NCBI RefSeq assembly: GCF_035046505.1
Contig: NC_089822.1
Location: 268,719,024-268,783,023 of the forward strand
Source of the DNA: Tiliqua scincoides
Lineage: Eukaryota > Chordata > Lepidosauria > Squamata > Scincidae
Length of the DNA stretch: 64,000 nucleotides
Direction of reading: 5' to 3'
The translations under genes and the position numbers were made by a program. The notes under the pieces are model-generated. The model saw nothing but the letters and a program-made list of their open reading frames with translations, had not been told where the DNA came from and did not search any database. This document shows, one piece after another, positions 1-10,829 of the stretch (the first letter of the stretch is position 1; each line of letters opens with the position of its first letter).

Positions 1-426
1 CCTCTGCTGGAACCTGTGCTCCATGTTGGGTTGAAAAGCCAACTGTCTGTGCTGGTGAAATAGCCGACGTAGACTGGAGGAAACCCATTGTGGGGCCTGC
101 ACCTTTACTTGGGGGAAGGTGACGAATGTCCCTTCCCCCAAGGAGATCCTGGTGGGTACAGTGGCAGCCTAGGATTCCACTGTCAGACCTGCTGTCTCAT
201 GAACAAATTCACCCCAGAGAGTGGCCGTGTAAATCCCTGTGACTTCAATGAGGATTCCAGGTCAGCACAAGGCTGACTTTTCATCCAAGTGGAATATTGC
301 TCACTGGAGAGAGAGGCATTGAAAGTGATTGTTCTGTAATTTAGCAGGGAGAGAGCAAATGTCCCTCTTCATCCCAACATGGTATCTTTTCCAGTGTCTT
401 CTGCTGGTGTTTCATCTGTCTATTTG
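1..426. other. No gene recognised
   Basis: I see no exon, RNA gene or well-formed repeat here. The short open frames show no domain. Confidence 0.5.
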
Positions 427-603
427 GCCTAAATCCTAACCAATTTTCTGCTACTGGCATAGCTGTGCCAGTGGGGCACGTGCTGCATCCTGTAGTTGGG
501 GGGCAGTCGTGGAGGCCTCCTCAAGGTGAGGGAAGGTTTGTTCCCTTCCCTCGGAGTTGCATTTCCCTTATATCGGTGCTGGAAAGTGGGTTAGGATTGC
601 ACC
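427..603. mobile_element. Harbinger-like MITE, diverged copy
   Basis: The ends read AAATCCTAACC and GGTTAGGATTGC. The interior matches the better-preserved copy at 41872-42062, including the shared stretch around CTGCATCCTG and the GGAGGCCTCCTCAAGG block. It is non-coding. Similar copies lie at 37354-37512 and 47676-47840. Confidence 0.6.
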
Positions 604-605
604 CT

Positions 606-705
606 TTGTTTATATATTGTGAACCATTTTGGGACAATGAACTATTTATTCATTTACTATATTAACTGTAATATGCTGTTGTTGAAAAGTGGTATATTAA
701 TCTTC
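606..705 (+). mobile_element. L2-like LINE 3' end fragment
   Basis: The stretch with GTGAACCATTTTGGGAC followed by GAAAAGTGGTATATTAAT matches the 3' end of the better copy at 20318-20586. It is short and diverged, and the family name is tentative. Confidence 0.4.
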
Positions 706-874
706 TAGATGTCGCATCTCTCGCGCGATTTGGGCATTCTGAGCTGCCTTTGCGAGGCTCAGAAAAGCCTCCAGAGGTGAAGGAAGCAGAGCTGCCCTCT
801 GCTTCAGAGACTTGGGGTGTGTGCAGGGACCGGGGCAGTGCTGCTTACGCAGCCTGTCGCTGGTTGGAGTGTCA

Positions 875-1345
875 CAGAGCGGCATTCGCCTGTACATGCT
901 TAGAGTGTGGAAAGAGTTTAGTGAGAGTATAGACCTTACTATGCATGAGGAAAATCCACATAGGGAGAAACCATATAAATACTTAGAGTGGCAAAAGAGC
1001 TTCCGTGTCAGCTGAAGATTTCATACCTAAGAGAAACCCAGTCGGTTTGGTGCTTCTTTTAGAGTACACACCTTTCAATGCACAGAAGAATTCATTTGCT
1101 AGAAACCCTATACGTATTTGGAGTGTGGCAAGAGCTTCAAGCCTTGCATCGCATTATGGATCTCACAGTGGGGGAGAAAGGACAGAAGCGCTTGGAGTAT
1201 GGAAAGCAATTCTGAGACCACACGTATTTAAGACCCATCAGAGAATCCACCTTAAAACCTTTGAAATGCTGTGAGTGAGGAAAGAGTTTCAGGGATCTCT
1301 CAGCCCTTCTTGTTGTGAGATAATTCATACTGGTGACAAATCGTA
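875..1345 (+). pseudogene. Decayed C2H2 zinc-finger array
   Basis: Several stretches keep zinc-finger sequence on the plus strand. Examples are TTAGAGTGTGGAAAGAG (LECGKS), GGGAGAAACCATATAAATA (a GEKPYK-type linker) and CATCAGAGAATCCAC (HQRIH). They fall in different frames and are interrupted by stops, so no intact array remains. It is a dead relative of the KRAB zinc-finger genes further right. Its KRAB exon, if it had one, would lie to the left and was not seen. Confidence 0.75.
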
Positions 1346-1346
1346 T

Positions 1347-1506
1347 CAATAAGAAGAGCCCCGCTGGGTCAGGCCAAGGCCCATCAGTCCAGCTTCACAC
1401 AGCGGCCAGATGTCCAGTTTCCCACCAGATGCCTCAGGGAGCACTCAGGACAACCTGATACCTCTGTCCTGTTGCCACTTCCCTGCATCTGGCATTCAGA
1501 GATCAG
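1347..1506 (-). mobile_element. CR1-like LINE 3' fragment, old copy
   Basis: This is a diverged, reversed copy of the 3' untranslated end that recurs across the window, with AAGAGCCCCGCTGGGTCAGG and TCCCTGCATCTGGCATTCAG. The full 3' end is best seen at 48328-49195. Confidence 0.7.
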
Positions 1507-1694
1507 CTCCATGGCTGAAGGAGTGGCTGGTTAGGAGGGGTGGAGGTGGGTACTGGAGCAGGTGCCCTGAGGGCTCGCATGCCCAGCTCTTCGGTTTGTT
1601 TGCCTATCAGGTAAACATGCACAGGTAAACCTGTACTCAGTGTTTGGCTTTTTCTCTGGGAACTTACACCCTGCTCTCCCTGGACTGTTTAGAC

Positions 1695-1957
1695 CAGGGG
1701 TGTCAAACATAAGACCCACGGACCGAACGGACCTGTTATAATTAGCCCTGTTATAATTGGACTCTCTGATATCTTGAAAATATGAACAAGATTTGCACAT
1801 TTTCTTTTCTGTGATTTGCAGCTAATGAGTTTCTATGTGAGAACAAAGTGCTTATTTGTGGTCATCATTTGCTTAATGATGTCACTTTCTGTTAAATGAT
1901 GTCACTTCCTGCCTTGAGAAATGAATGTCAAATTCACCAGGGAATTTGACATCCCTG
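1695..1957 (-). mobile_element. hAT-like MITE (family A)
   Basis: It begins CAGGGGTGTCAAAC and ends TTGACATCCCTG, a terminal inverted repeat. The flanks GTTTAGAC (1687-1694) and GTTTAGGC (1958-1965) are an 8-bp target duplication with one mismatch, typical of hAT elements. The interior is the reverse of the copy at 23960-24293. No transposase frame is present. Confidence 0.85.
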
Positions 1958-2067
1958 GTTTAGGCCCTTGAGATGGATATATACAAACAAATTGGGAACA
2001 TGCATTTCTGACTCACTGGAGGTGTTTGGCCAGTGAATCAGGATTGCTCAGAGATACCCAGGAGTGG

Positions 2068-2355
2068 GTTGGTTGTTGGCAACCTTCAGTCTTGGAAGAC
2101 TCTGGTATTGCGCTCTGAAAGGTGGTTCTGGAACAGCGTCTGGTGTGGCTGAAAAGGCCAATCCGGGAGTGACAATCGCTTCCACACCGGGTGCAAGTGC
2201 AGTCTGTCCCTGGTCTGTCTCCCTGGCTATGGGCCTTCCTTCTTTGCATCTTTGTCTCAGTCTGTTGGCCAAGTGTCTCTTCAAACTGGGAAAGGCCATG
2301 CTGCACAGCCTGTATCCGAGCGGGCCGCTCAGAGGCCAGGGTTTCCCACCCCTCG
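2068..2355 (-). mobile_element. Truncated LINE copy (56211-57315 family)
   Basis: This is a reversed copy of the last ~280 bp of the LINE best preserved at 56211-57315. It includes the C-terminal cysteine/histidine motif region and the end GGCAACCTTCAGTCTTGGAAG. It sits inside old zinc-finger debris. Confidence 0.85.
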
Positions 2356-2424
2356 TATCTGGCATTCAGAGATGGGCTTCCCCTCAAACCTGGAAGTTCA
2401 GTATACAGCTCAAGCTGCCCGCAC

Positions 2425-2510
2425 AGAATAGAAACCACAACACTGGAAAGAGCTTCAGTCAGAGCATGGATGACCCCATACTTTAAGGAATCCACACAAG
2501 GAGTTTCAGT
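2425..2510 (+). pseudogene. Zinc-finger remnant
   Basis: The stretch ACTGGAAAGAGCTTCAGTCA (GKSFSQS) followed by GGAATCCACACAAGGA (resembling RIHTG) is a leftover of a C2H2 finger, cut off from the 875-1345 debris by the LINE insertion. It has no usable frame. Confidence 0.5.
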
Positions 2511-3514
2511 ACTGCTGGGTAATTAAATCACGAGTATTATAATATCAGTGAGAACCAACTTCAAAAATAGCTTCTCAAAAGAACAGTTGATTTACAGGAA
2601 TATCGTATTAAATCTGATGAAACCATTAATTGCTGGTCTTCAATGTATTCAAAGAAAGAATATGTATGTCAGTATTGAGGAGAAATTAGGAATGTCCACT
2701 TAAACAAGGAGATAATAAAATGGTACTGAAATAACCAAGTTCTGCTGTGTTCTTCTCTATAAGCCTCTTTCCCTTCCTCAGAAGTTTCCATTGTAACTGC
2801 CCAATGATAGTGTCGGGCAGGAGATTTAGAATGGAGGAAAGGAGGTACTTCTTTATGCAGTACATATGTTGTCTGAGGGATTCATTGCCACAAGGGGTGG
2901 AGGTGGCCACTAAAGCCAGCAGGCTGATGACCACAAAGAGTGGGGTTCACTGTTGGAGCTTGGCAGTGATGGCCTTGCTGGGCCTCACCAACTCTGCTGA
3001 GCAGGGCTTTGCCACACCTGTGGGGGCAGTGCAGGTGTGATGGGTCAGCTGAGGTGATGGCTGGGAGCCCGGTTTGAGCTTGTGGGAAGGACTGGAGGAG
3101 GGATGAGAGAGGATGGAGTTGAGGGGAGACCAGCCAGAGGCAGAATGAGGAGCAGAGAAAGCCAGAGAGAAAAGGGAGGTGGGGAAGAGGCAGGGATGCG
3201 TGCGAGGGGTACGATGGTCCCACCTGCTACTGTCGCCTCTACCGGATCTTGTGAAAATGACCCCTGCAATGAAAAACCCTTCTCTCTGGTCTCTCATTTC
3301 TGAGCACAGCCCTCAGGAGTCCTTTAAATGGTAAGCTCCTCCTGGGGGTGGGGTGGGAGAGCCACAGGGAGCATTGGACATAATCAGAGAGGATACGTTT
3401 GCAGGAACATTAGAGCTGTGCTGGATCAGGGCCAGGCCTATCTAGTCCAGCTTCCTATATCTTACAGTGGCCCACCAGATGCCTGAATCTTGCAACTATT
3501 CCCTTGCGCCTAGA
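2511..3514. other. No gene recognised
   Basis: Plain non-coding sequence with a purine-rich stretch near 3090-3200. The open frames show no domain or splice context. Confidence 0.5.
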
Positions 3515-3578
3515 ATGTTTGGGGTTGGACTAGATTACCTTGGAGGTCCCTTCCAACTCTATGATTCAATGTCAGAGA
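3515..3578 (+). mobile_element. CR1 LINE 3' terminus
   Basis: The run GGGGTTGGACTAGATTACC, then GGAGGTCCCTTCCAACTCTA and a TATGATTCAAT tail is the classic 3' end of amniote CR1 elements. Only this end is present. Confidence 0.85.
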
Positions 3579-4048
3579 TAGCCTCCTTCTGAAACCTTTG
3601 TTTCCCCAGCATCCAGGATTCAGAGGGATGCTCCTTCTGTATGTCTTGCTTCTGACCTTACTAACGGTGGTGGATCAGGGTAAAAACAAACAGGATGCCA
3701 TCCCAGACACATGTACATGCCTGGTCTGGAGGCACACTGTAGGACTCTGAACCTCAATGGTCCCCCACTGAAAAATGAGCTGTATAAAAGGTTGTACAAA
3801 CATTCAGTGCACAACACTGAAGGGAAACCAGAGGAAAATTCTCCCTTCCGAGAGCTTCAAAAGCTGCAAAAGCCTCACTAGATGTGATGCTTAAATGGAC
3901 AGGAATTTGACCTGGCTTCTTTCCTTGCCACTGTACCCCCCCCCCCAGGCTGTACCTGCTGAATGTCTGTCTGCACTCAGGAGCCATGGCAGCAGCACCA
4001 AGGGGCCCCCCTCAATGTGATCCAGCTGCTTCATGTCCTGGGAGCCCA

Positions 4049-4310
4049 TAAGAACATAACAGCCCCACTGGATCAGGCCATAGGCCCATCTAGTTCAGCT
4101 TCCTGTATCTCACAGCGGCCCACCAAATGCCCCAGGGAGCACACCAGATAACAAGAGACCTGCAAGGCTTCCTGGGAATTGTAGTTAAGAACATAAGAAC
4201 AGCCCCACTGGATCAGGCCATAGGCCCATCTAGTCCAGCATCCTGTATCTCACAGCGGCCCACCAAATGCTCCAGGGAGCACACCAGATAACCCACCTGT
4301 CTCACCTGCA
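4049..4310 (-). mobile_element. Two CR1-like 3' ends in tandem
   Basis: Two reversed copies of the CR1-like 3' end follow each other head to tail (4049-4165 and about 4186-4310). They are joined by GGCTTCCTGGGAATTGTAGTT. The same junction occurs at 63343-63740, so the dimer is either one mobilised unit or a duplicated segment. Confidence 0.8.
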
Positions 4311-4344
4311 CAGCCCTCTTGGTCTCCGTAGCCATCCCTGTAGC

Positions 4345-4459
4345 CAGTGGCATGCAGATGGGGGGGGGGCTAGGAGGCCACAGGTCCTGGGTGCCAAGCT
4401 ACAGGGGCGGTGACAGAGGCCACTTCCAAATTTTTAAAATCTTGGTATTTTCAAATATA

Positions 4460-4545
<86 letters not shown>

Positions 4546-4680
4546 GTTGTGTACTTTCATGCAGAATGCAATTAAACTGTATTGAAATAGCTTTATTCTA
4601 TTAAATGTTATAGTCAAAAAAACAGAAAAGGAAAACACAACTGCCTTATGTAATAAAAAGTGAATTACACTGGGATTACC
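4345..4680. mobile_element. Partial copy of the 4832-5631 element
   Basis: The parts flanking the TA tract match the element at 4832-5631, for example AATCTTGGTATTTTCAAATA and GCAGAATGCAATTAAACTGT. The ends are not clear and nothing is coding. Confidence 0.5.
4465..4541. repeat. (TA)n microsatellite
   Basis: About 38 uninterrupted TA units. It creates false Tyr-Ile open frames on both strands. Confidence 0.98.
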
Positions 4681-4831
4681 ACTGGGAATAAAGAGCTTGT
4701 TGCAAGTATTTCAGAAAACCAAGCGTATTCTTCATAAATATTTTGCCTTCTGTATTACAACAAAACTGCTTTTGTATGTAGGAGAGACCACAAGCCCACT
4801 GCATACTTTCATGAGAGGCATTCCTTCCTGC

Positions 4832-5631
4832 CTGTGGCGTAGCTAAGAGGGTGCAGGGAGTAGCAGTCGCACCGGGCATCAAACTTTAGGGGGCCAACAG
4901 GATGAGCTTGGCACTAGTGACTAAAATTGTGAAAATCTTGGTATGTATGAATCGTGTTATATGTCATTGGAAAGGTAATTTATGCTGAATGCAATGAAAC
5001 AAACTGCATTGGAATATCTCTATTCTATCAAAAGTTATGGCCAATTAACCAGAAAATGAACACACAACTGCCTTATGCAACAAAGAGTGAATTTTCTTAA
5101 CTCAAAACTGACCTATGAAACTGATTGTTCTTAGAGGCAATGACATGTTATTATGTTACTGACATGTCGCAATGACATTTATCATGTTGCAGCATGAAAC
5201 CAATAAGGTGTGAATATGAGTCAGCTCTCATTTCCATGTATCATAATACAGTTACCCCTGCTAACTGGATAATAAGGCACTTTTTCAATTGGTGCCCCTC
5301 TTATATGTAGCAAGGGAAGAATAACTATCACCCCAGCACAGTGTCTCTGACCAATAAAGGACATACTTTTTATTTATTTACTTAATTAAATTTGATTTTG
5401 TCTGGGGGTGGGCTAGAAATCTTTGACCCTGGGTAGCAGATAGATATGCCACTAACTGGGGGAAGGAAGCAGAGCAAGTGAGTGGTGAGCTGCTAGGGGG
5501 AGAAGGTGGTTTCTTCCCAATTGTCACTTTTTCAAAAGCCTGGGCGTGATGTCACTTCCTGTTGTGACATCACTTCTGGGGCAACATTTTGAGCTTGGCA
5601 CCAGGCTACACGATCATTAGCTACGCCACTG
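4832..5631. mobile_element. hAT-like element with GTGGCGTAGC ends
   Basis: The left end CTGTGGCGTAGCTAA and right end TTAGCTACGCCACTG are inverted repeats. The flanks CTTCCTGC (4824-4831) and CATCCTGC (5632-5639) form an 8-bp target duplication with one mismatch. At ~800 bp it is a long non-coding member; the short form with the same ends is at 59235-59435. Confidence 0.85.
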
Positions 5632-5663
5632 CATCCTGCCTTGGTTTGGGTTATGATCTTAAA

Positions 5664-6029
5664 CAGGGGTGCTCAATAGGTGGATCACGATCTACCGGTA
5701 GATCGCGAGGCAAAATGAGTAGATCGCGGAGTGCCAACCCCCCACTTCAGGTGCCTCTGGGAGGAAACGCCAGGAGTAAGGCCCATTGTACTCAATGGGG
5801 CTTACTCCCAGGTAAGCGTGGCTAGGATTGCAGCCTCACAGCCTAATCCTAGGCATGTCTACTCAGGAGTAAGTCCTGTTAGTGGGGCTCAAGGTACACC
5901 AACATACATTGTACACATAAATGTTATATGTTATGATGGCGCAAACATTGTAAAAAAAACTCTGGTAGATCTCCGGGCCTTGCTGGGTTTCAAAGTAGCT
6001 CTCGAGCCAAAAAAGTGTGAGCACCCCTG
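5664..6029. mobile_element. hAT-like MITE (family C)
   Basis: The ends are CAGGGGTGCTCAATAGG and GTGTGAGCACCCCTG. They are flanked by a perfect 8-bp duplication ATCTTAAA at 5656-5663 and 6030-6037. A Harbinger-type short repeat (AATGGGGCTTACTCCCAGG to TAAGTCCTG) sits inside. Confidence 0.9.
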
Positions 6030-6138
6030 ATCTTAAATGTTCACTACATATGTGAAACTTATTATATACAAGTTGAATAAAAGAAAATGTTCGCTCTCTG
6101 CGCTTCTTCTCTGGTCATTATTATTCATTTCATATCTT

Positions 6139-8375
6139 TTTTTTATTTTTTAATATAATGCTTTATTTATTTATTACAGATACAGGTAAGGAAAATTGGA
6201 TGGACTTAGGGCTAGGACTATATAGGTTACACACGAGGGTGGTGGCCATCGATTACAACAAACATTAGTCCAAACGAAATTAATAATCAATACAAAAATT
6301 ATCATATTCTTTAACCCAACTGGTTAATACTTTAACATTCCATATTTTTCCTCTAACCTTATCTATCCCATCATAAAAAAACACTTCAAACTTATACACT
6401 CTTCTTACCACTAAACTAGTCTCTAAAATAAAATCTTTCTTATCTGATTCTTAATTTCTAATATCACATCTAAAAAAGAAGTCTCCGATTATCATGGTAT
6501 TACCTCCTTCAATATCTCTTATAACATGTTATACATCATTTTCCATAACTATCCAATCAAAAAAGGCTTCAAATTTTTACTTATAGACTCTTCTTACCAC
6601 TAAACTAACCTCTAAAATACAATCTCTTATCTGATTCTTAATTTCTAATATCACATCTAAAAACAAATATCTCCAATTACAATAATATTATACTTCGCTT
6701 ATCCACCGCATATTTATTAACCCAAAATACAGGTTTAATATTTTCTCCAAAATAAATTGACATCTATAATTTATTTTATTTACCTTCTTTTTTTATAAAA
6801 TAACCCTTTTATTTGTCTTAATACCACTATATTTTACACAATACTTATATTCCAAAATTGCAGTTCCATCTAATTTATTTCATATATTTACCACTTTAAT
6901 TTTCCCAATACTTATATTCCAAATTCCCTTTTCATCCACTTTAATTTAATCTAATTAATAAAATATTTATCTTAATACCACTTAATTTCCACAATATTTA
7001 TATTTCAAATTTTCATTTACATCTATTTTAATTTAATATATTAAAAAAAATTCTATTTATTATTCAACCATTTCGCCCTTCTTCTTATTGTTTACTTTGT
7101 ACTCTATCTTATTGGTGTTCCCTTTTAGTCCTCCTACTGGTTCTTCCACTTCTTCTTTTTCTTCTTAAGTCCCCCCCTCTGTTTTTCTTTCTTCTTTTTC
7201 ATTCTGTTATTCTTGAATTCAATCCATAAATTCTTTCTCTTCTTGAGACAGCTTACTCTCTGAACATTTCGTCTTTTTTCTTCCTTAAGATTCCCAGTTA
7301 TTATAACAATTGCTTCTTCCATCTCGTGTCCCATTTCAAAATACTCCTTTTTCTTTAACTTCACCTGACATCTGATCCATTCTTCAAAAATTTGTTTAAC
7401 TTCACCTGACATCTGATCCATTCTTTTTTCTTCTCTATTGTTTATAATCTGTTCCTGTGAGTTTACAAGGGAGGAGCTTATTTGCCCAATTTGTTCAGAG
7501 AGTTCTCTGACTTGTTGCTCCATTTCTCTTCTAAAATCCATCAGAAAGTCCACCAACAAGGCCTGGCTTTCATGATCATCTTTTAGATTTTCAAAAGCCA
7601 TTTTTATCAACACCAACTCGAGCCACTTCCTGCAGGGCTACTTTCTAATTTTGTCTCCAGGGCTACTTTCCAAATTTTTATATCCAAAAAAAGTCAATCA
7701 AATCCACAATCAACTTAGGTTAGTATGCCTTTAAATGACCAAAAGGAAAAAAAAAAATTCAAGCCTCTTGCTGAGAAACCGAAACCGAAACCAGCAGTGT
7801 CCAGACTTAAATAAAGGCTTTTTGCTGGGAAAATGAAGGTAGACTTTATTTCCTTCGTTGAAGATTACTTATTTATTTCTCTTCGGTACATACCATTAAA
7901 AAAAATATAATCTCGTACTTACTCCAGCAGGGGAAATACCAATTCACCTATTCCTCCCCTGGGTGGCTAATGGCCAGCGTGAATAATTTTGAATTATCTC
8001 CTCCTCCTCCAGACTTCTTACTTACAGTTCTCAGCAAAACTTTTTAAGGAGCCAAGTTCACTCACTCTTAATAGCTTTTTTCGCTGCGATGTTGTTGTAT
8101 CTAGGCTGTGGGAGGAAGGGTTTTCAGCTCTCCGAGCTTCTCAAAGATGTCGCCCGGGATAGATATGCTTCAGCACAGAGCAAGACAGAGAGAAATCCTT
8201 GAAATTGCCTGTTTCTAAGGACCCCCCCCGTTCAAGCTCTCAGCTCTTCGTACCGTCTTCCTGGCACCGAAGCGTGCCTTAGTTGTTTAGGCACATGAAA
8301 ACATATCAATTTCGCAGTCTCTTCAGGACCCCCAAAGTTCACTGCAACTTCGCTGAAAGTTAGCTCCGCCCCCCC
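6139..8375 (-). mobile_element. Compact L1 LINE lacking ORF2 (HAL1-like)
   Basis: A 17-bp target duplication (TATTCATTTCATATCTT at 6122-6138 and 8376-8392) frames this element. Read on the minus strand it starts with a G-rich 5' end (GGGGGGCGGAGC) and a 5' leader of ~770 bp. It then has one lysine- and glutamate-rich coiled-coil frame, an AT-rich stretch of ~1 kb, and a poly(A) tail shown as poly(T) at 6137-6153. No endonuclease or reverse transcriptase is present, although both ends look original. This matches L1 layout with ORF2 missing, as in mammalian HAL1. Mobilisation would need another L1's ORF2 protein. Confidence 0.8.
7134..7601 (-). CDS. L1 ORF1-like coiled-coil protein
   Basis: An uninterrupted frame of 155 codons begins with Met-Ala-Phe-Glu-Asn in a good context (AAAAATGG), so I prefer this start to an upstream Met five codons earlier. 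The first ~55 residues form heptads (MEQQVRELSEQIGQISSSL), followed by basic stretches and a run of Lys at the C-terminus. L1 ORF1 proteins are RNA-binding trimers that coat element RNA in the cytoplasm. The RRM and C-terminal domain of full-length ORF1p (about 300 residues or more) are not recognisable, so this may be a shortened form. A cellular gene is unlikely because it lies inside an element with target duplications. Confidence 0.65.
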   Translation of the reverse strand: MAFENLKDDHESQALLVDFLMDFRREMEQQVRELSEQIGQISSSLVNSQEQIINNREEKRMDQMSGEVKQIFEEWIRCQVKLKKKEYFEMGHEMEEAIVIITGNLKEEKRRNVQRVSCLKKRKNLWIEFKNNRMKKKKEKQRGGLKKKKKKWKNQ

Positions 8376-8392
8376 TATTCATTTCATATCTT

Positions 8393-9523
8393 GACTATTG
8401 TTGAAAACAATTTTTTCATGGTGCCAAAAATTTATGGGCCCCGGGTGCCAAATGACCTTTGTGCACCACTGTTTAATACACGTCTGTTTCCTAATTGAGA
8501 GCTGCTGTTTCCTAATTGAGAGGGGCCCCATTCAGGGCAGAAGAACCGGCTCCTCTGAAGGCTCAGGGAAGGGGGTCAGAGCCGCTTTGTCCCTCTAACC
8601 AGGTGAAGGTGATGCTGCCTTCTTGGCTGCCTTTAGGTAGGGAGAGTGGGCGCTGTGATGGAGTGTGATGGGAATCGGGGCGGCCTGTGGGTGGAAGAAT
8701 AGGCCTCTGAGAGTCCAACCAACAGGCCCAAGTGAAGCCATGTTCCCTGGGCTGGATGAGAAGCTCCTTTGTCGGCAGTTTTGCTCATTTGCAGGTGCAG
8801 TGCTGTAATTCCTAAATGGTGTAGGAACAGGTGGGTGGGTGTGGGAGGAGTAGACACCTGTGCAACTTCCAGCTGCCCTGCCCTGTTACACCCCCCCCCC
8901 TGCACAGAACTTACCTGCTCTGGCAGAGTTTTCTCCTTGGACAGCGCTACCAACTTACTACCAACTTTACAGCACATTTGTAACAGCCTGCAACAGCGAA
9001 GCACACACTCTGTTGATGCAGAGCCTGGTTAGGTCTGGGCCATTCGAGTGGTCTCCTTCTCAGGTCTCCACTGGTGGGAAGGGCCCTGGAACCTGTTCAA
9101 CCCCTGTGGCTCCCTGCCTCCCCCTCAGGCAGAATAAAATGTGCCAGAGCCAGACTGCCTTCTCCTGCCCAAAGTTCCCCAACTGCACCCCACTCCCACC
9201 TACCAGTGGCCAAAGAGCACAAGCATACCTCCCATCGAGGAGGAGGGGGAAGAAAGCTGCTCCTTTTTCTTCACCTACTTGGAGCTCAGTGCACGGTCTC
9301 TTCCCTCAATGCCACTCCAGTTTAGCAGGGGGGCAACAAGCTGGGTGAGGGAAGGGGGTCAGGCTCCAGATCACCTATTACTGCATACCTGGTGCGCTTT
9401 GTGGGTGGGGAGAGGCAATCTGGACCTGGGACTTTTTGCTCCCCTTCTCTCGTCTCCCTCTCAGCAAGCTGGAAAAGGTTCATAGCCCTGATCAGAATCC
9501 TGAGAAATCTATGAAGCACAGGT
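8393..9523. other. No gene; end of an interrupted element
   Basis: 8393-8471 ends in GTGCACCACTG, the right end type of the GTGGCGTAGC family, so the L1 probably landed inside such an element. The rest is unremarkable, without splice-flanked domains. Confidence 0.45.
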
Positions 9524-9992
9524 GGGAACTTGAATCAGTTGACTTGAGTCTGTGTTGCAAAAATGTGTTTTTTGCTGAGTTCTGTACACTCAAGTCAGGA
9601 TTGTCAATGACTCCGGCACTGACTTGAGACTGAGTCCAATGACTTGGCACTCAGTCCCCACATATACAGACTCAAGTCTGTCTGGGTCAGCTTGTTTACT
9701 TTTTTTGCAGCATGAAAGACCATCATTCAGACCAGGCAAGCAGCAGGGAAGTTCTAGCCAGGAGGAAGGGAAGGGTTACTGTTTTGGTTTTACATTGAGC
9801 AGGAGGCAGAGGGGGGAAGCGGAAGTGGGCTCTCTTGTCCAATGTAGGAACCAATGATCATTGGACAAAGTTTTTTTTCCCTGGACTTTTTGCCCAAAAT
9901 GCTCTGGGCGACTCAGAAAGTCTGCCTGTTAGGACTCGATTTTGAGATGACTTAAAGGGGGTGGAGACTCGTGACTTGACTCAAGTCAAGCT
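9524..9992. repeat. Inverted ACTTGAGTC repeat element
   Basis: The motif ACTTGAGTC and its complement recur near 9541, 9670 and 9980 (TTGACTTGAGTCTG, GACTCAAGTCTG, GACTTGACTCAAGTC). This gives a MITE-like inverted layout. Family unknown and boundaries approximate. Confidence 0.45.
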
Positions 9993-10829
9993 GTGCTGAA
10001 TTTGTCCTTCATTGCTATTAAGCCACCAGATGAGGGTGGCATCAGCAGCAGATTGTGAGGTATCAGAGGGGACAATGGGTGCCTTGCATCCCAAATCTTC
10101 TGCCACTGTTGTTTTCCCCTTTCTCTGCATTGCAACTAATGCTATAAACCTTAATCATGTTCACTCCTCCCCGTAGTCACTATTTTTCCTCAACAAAAAA
10201 ATCCCAGAGTTGCAATCTCACCATGTAGGGAAGGTGCTCCACTCAAAGTGCTTTGCAAAACAGGAACTTTCTAATTTTATGCTTCATTTCTGAAGAGCTC
10301 TAGGCCTCATTTCCACCATTTCAAAAGGTAACTCTTATAACAGTGAAGCTATAGATCCCTGCCAAAGATATTCACATCACCTCGCCTCACCAGTGATTAA
10401 ATTTACTCATACCAGTATAGCTCAAAATGTTTATTTCCCTTCAATTATTTTCAACTGAAGTTTAGCTGAGAAAATGACTATTACTTTGAACTCTGAAGTA
10501 TAAGAGTGTCAACAATTCTCTGGAACTGACTATAAAGAGATTAGTCCATGCCTGGTTTATCAGTCCAGGGAAAAGCAACAGGGGTTCCAGACACCTTGAA
10601 TGTGGCCCTCTGAGCTGTGCTGTAACATCCATAAGGTTCCTTGCCTTAGCAAAGGTGCATATAACTTTATTTTAAAGTTCTATGCACCATTGCAGGGATA
10701 GGGAAACCTTGTGGATTTGTGGGTTTTTACTAAAACCGATCTTTAGGTTTTTCCAGGAATGTGTTCTATTTGGTCAAATGCAAGTACACATTGTCAAAGT
10801 TTTTTCCACACTCTGAGCATTTATATAGT
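9993..10829. other. 3' flank of the 11-finger KRAB gene
   Basis: Downstream of the gene's stop on the minus strand, AATAAA signals occur at 10666-10671 and 10430-10435 (read as TTTATT on plus). About 10795-10829 still encodes an out-of-frame relic of one further finger. Confidence 0.5.

Noticed and set aside
2013-2495. 160-codon minus frame with [17 protein letters not shown]
   Set aside because: It is not a host gene; it is the C-terminus of the truncated LINE copy at 2068-2355.
4319-4638. Open frames of alternating Tyr and Ile on both strands
   Set aside because: They are translations of the (TA)n microsatellite at 4465-4541.
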